A DNA stretch of 8,777 nucleotides, taken from assembly GCA_947505055.1 (NCBI GenBank), contig CANNLO010000187.1, forward strand, positions 1 to 8,777, given 5' to 3'. This document shows positions 7,133 to 8,777 of the stretch, one piece after another (the stretch's first letter is position 1; each line of letters begins with the position of its first letter). The stretch is from Methylococcaceae bacterium (GTDB lineage: Bacteria > Pseudomonadota > Gammaproteobacteria > Methylococcales > Methylomonadaceae). The translations under genes and the position numbers were made by a program. The notes under the pieces are model-generated. The model worked only from the letters and a program-made list of their open reading frames with translations, made no database searches and had not been told where the DNA came from.

Positions 7133-7872
7133 AAGGTTCCGCCATTACCAAAATCACCCCATAATAATTGCACTGCCGCTAAAGCTGCCAAAGATGCGGT
7201 TTCTGTTCTTAAAATACGAGCGCCTAATCGAACAGGCTCAAAGCCAGAGGCTCTCGCAAGGTCTCGTTCCTGATCAGAAAATCCACCCTCAGGTCCGGTC
7301 AATAAGGTAACCTTCATGGACTCAGGTTTTAACTCGGTCAAAGTTGTATTGGCATAAGGATCAAGAAACACTTTTAAACCTTCTTGCTTAGTCAACCAGT
7401 TATGAAATAATTCAATTTCCAATAATTCGGGTACACAAGTTCTGCCGCTTTGTTCAGCGGCATGTTGCACTATTTTTTGCCAGTGTACTAGGCGCTGCGG
7501 TTTTTTCTCCCCCTTAAACTGCACCACGCAACGCTCGGTCAATAAAGGCGTGATGTGGGTAACGCCCAGTTCAACAGCCTTTTGTACCACCAAATCCATT
7601 CGGTCGCCACGTGAAATCCCTAAACCTAAAGTTACCCGCAACGGGGATTCTACCGTACGATTGATCCATTGCTCGACGGCTACCAGAACAGATTTTCTAC
7701 AGACCTCGATAACCGTGCATACATATTCGCCGCCTTGACCATTAAATAAAATAATTTGCGAATTTTGTTTTAGCCGTAAAACCGTCCTGACATAATGTCC
7801 GTTATCTTCATCTAACTCGATATTTCTTCCTGTTGCCAATAAAACGGGTGTATATAATCTGGAAATGCGCAT
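7129..7872 (-). CDS. rsmE: 16S rRNA (uracil-1498-N3)-methyltransferase RsmE
   Basis: RsmE is a SPOUT-class methyltransferase that uses S-adenosylmethionine to make m3U1498 in 16S rRNA of the small subunit. The 247-residue length is typical. The N-terminal PUA-like domain starts MRISRLYTP, and GHYVRTVLRL (25-34) is typical of its RNA-binding part. The C-terminal knotted domain carries the cofactor loop LTGPEGGFS (191-199) and the LRTETA motif (221-226). Upstream, an AAGGA ribosome-binding site at 7879-7883 lies six bases before the start and overlaps the end of bioA, whose stop codon is only two bases away. The stop overlaps the start of the membrane protease gene. The bioA-rsmE pairing also occurs in Pseudomonas. 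Confidence 0.96.
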   Translation of the reverse strand: MRISRLYTPVLLATGRNIELDEDNGHYVRTVLRLKQNSQIILFNGQGGEYVCTVIEVCRKSVLVAVEQWINRTVESPLRVTLGLGISRGDRMDLVVQKAVELGVTHITPLLTERCVVQFKGEKKPQRLVHWQKIVQHAAEQSGRTCVPELLEIELFHNWLTKQEGLKVFLDPYANTTLTELKPESMKVTLLTGPEGGFSDQERDLARASGFEPVRLGARILRTETASLAALAAVQLLWGDFGNGGTL

Positions 7873-7874
7873 AA

Positions 7875-8777
7875 TTAATCCTTAACCGCATGTTCTATGC
7901 CCTGCCAAGCAATCTCGGCAATTAGCATTAACTCATCTTCTGTGACAATATAAGGCGGCATAAAATAAATAACGTTGCCTAAAGGGCGTAATAGTACACC
8001 TTTAGACAATGCATATTGATAGACTTTAAGTCCTCGACGCTCCTGCCAGGGGTAAGGTTCACGGGTGTTCTTATCTTTGACCATTTCAATAGCCAAGATC
8101 ATGCCCGTTTGCCTGACTTCTGATACGTGTAAATGCTCATTAAATCGCTTAGCCATCTCATCCATGACAAAAGCCAATCGTTTATTTTTCTGAATAATAT
8201 TTTGCTGCTGAAAAATATCTATGGTCGCCAGAGCCGCACGACAGGCCAGCGCATTACCGGTATAACTATGGGAGTGTAGAAAAGCCGTCATGTTCTGATA
8301 GTCATCATAAAATGCCTGATAGACCTGGGACGTTGTTAACACCGCCGACAAAGGCAAATAGCCGCCCGTTAAACCTTTGGACAAACACATAAAATCAGGA
8401 CTGATTGTCGCCTGTTCACAGGCAAATAATGTTCCTGTGCGTCCGAAACCGACGGCTATTTCATCTGCAATTAAATGCACGTTATATTTATCGCAGGCTT
8501 CCCGCAATAATTTTAAGTACACCGGATCGTACATGCGCATATTACCGGCACATTGCACTAATGGCTCAATAATAACGGCAGAAACAGTATGGCATTGATT
8601 TTGTAGCGTCCGTTCCATCAAAGCGAATCGACGAATTGAATAATCCGCCCAGGATTCGCCCGCTTCACGATAATAACAATCCGGGCCGGGCACTGTTATG
8701 ACATCCATTAATAATGGAGCGTAGGTTTCTTTATAGAGAGGAACGTTACCAACGGCCAATGCACCTAGTGTTTCGCC
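7875..8777 (-). CDS. bioA: Adenosylmethionine-8-amino-7-oxononanoate aminotransferase BioA (5' end beyond the window)
   Basis: BioA is a PLP-dependent class III aminotransferase. It converts KAPA to DAPA in biotin synthesis, using S-adenosylmethionine as amino donor. The 300 residues present are the C-terminal two thirds; the frame is still open at the right edge and reads GETLGAL there, so the true start lies outside. Visible features are the cofactor aspartate in IADEIAVGFGRTG, the Schiff-base lysine in LSKGLTGGYLPLSAVL, HSHSYTGN with the phosphate-contacting Thr region, and LRPLGNVIYFMPPY carrying the substrate-carboxylate arginine. The HSHSYTGN and LRPLGN patterns favour BioA over other class III aminotransferases. 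It is the first visible gene of the minus-strand block and ends two bases before rsmE. Confidence 0.94.
   Translation of the reverse strand, partial: GETLGALAVGNVPLYKETYAPLLMDVITVPGPDCYYREAGESWADYSIRRFALMERTLQNQCHTVSAVIIEPLVQCAGNMRMYDPVYLKLLREACDKYNVHLIADEIAVGFGRTGTLFACEQATISPDFMCLSKGLTGGYLPLSAVLTTSQVYQAFYDDYQNMTAFLHSHSYTGNALACRAALATIDIFQQQNIIQKNKRLAFVMDEMAKRFNEHLHVSEVRQTGMILAIEMVKDKNTREPYPWQERRGLKVYQYALSKGVLLRPLGNVIYFMPPYIVTEDELMLIAEIAWQGIEHAVKD

Noticed and set aside
8757..8759. TTG as the start codon of the bioA frame
   Set aside because: The frame continues to the window edge with BioA-like residues (GETLGAL), and about a third of the protein is missing, so the true start is outside.
1..8777. 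CRISPR array, tRNA, rRNA, riboswitch, or phage and defence genes
   Set aside because: I looked for regularly spaced repeats, cloverleaf-like segments, T-box or other leader structures and defence-type motifs, and saw none.

Overview
The window looks like chromosome of a gammaproteobacterium. Gene order and protein flavour suggest a methanotroph of the Methylococcales (Methylobacter-like). This is an inference from operon layout (his genes running into tatABC; bioA next to rsmE, as in Pseudomonas) and from protein similarity recalled from memory, not from a search.

Layout. Positions 3-140 hold the last 45 codons of a probable IS630-like transposase. After about 200 bases of leader comes a compact plus-strand cluster: hisB (347-940), hisH (967-1611), hisA (1653-2387), hisF (2390-3163), hisI (3160-3555) and hisE (3552-3869). 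It is followed at once by tatA (3925-4137), tatB (4143-4484) and tatC (4471-5283). A small single-span membrane protein of unknown function (5353-5802) closes the plus-strand block. A 430-base stretch without a convincing gene (5803-6232) separates it from a convergent minus-strand block. In the direction of transcription that block is bioA (from beyond the right edge to 7875), rsmE (7872-7129) and a CPBP-family intramembrane protease (7132-6233).

How the genes work together. HisE and HisI carry out steps 2 and 3 of histidine synthesis (PR-ATP to PR-AMP to ProFAR). HisA isomerises ProFAR to PRFAR. The HisH/HisF glutamine amidotransferase-cyclase makes imidazole glycerol phosphate and AICAR, and HisB dehydrates it. 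HisG, HisC, HisD and the HisB-type phosphatase are not in the window. HisB is monofunctional, and HisI and HisE are separate proteins, unlike the fused forms of enterobacteria. TatA, TatB and TatC form the complete twin-arginine translocon. The minus-strand block combines a biotin-synthesis aminotransferase, a 16S rRNA methyltransferase and a membrane protease, joined by a 2-base gap and a 4-base ATGA overlap.

Most of the window is ordinary, well-known housekeeping DNA, and I see no convincing evidence of an undescribed system. The points most worth a second look are the unknown membrane protein downstream of tatC, a CXXCH string lying on the third catalytic motif of the CPBP protease, a possible weak terminator at the his/tat junction, the transposase remnant beside the his promoter region, and the unexplained 5803-6232 gap.
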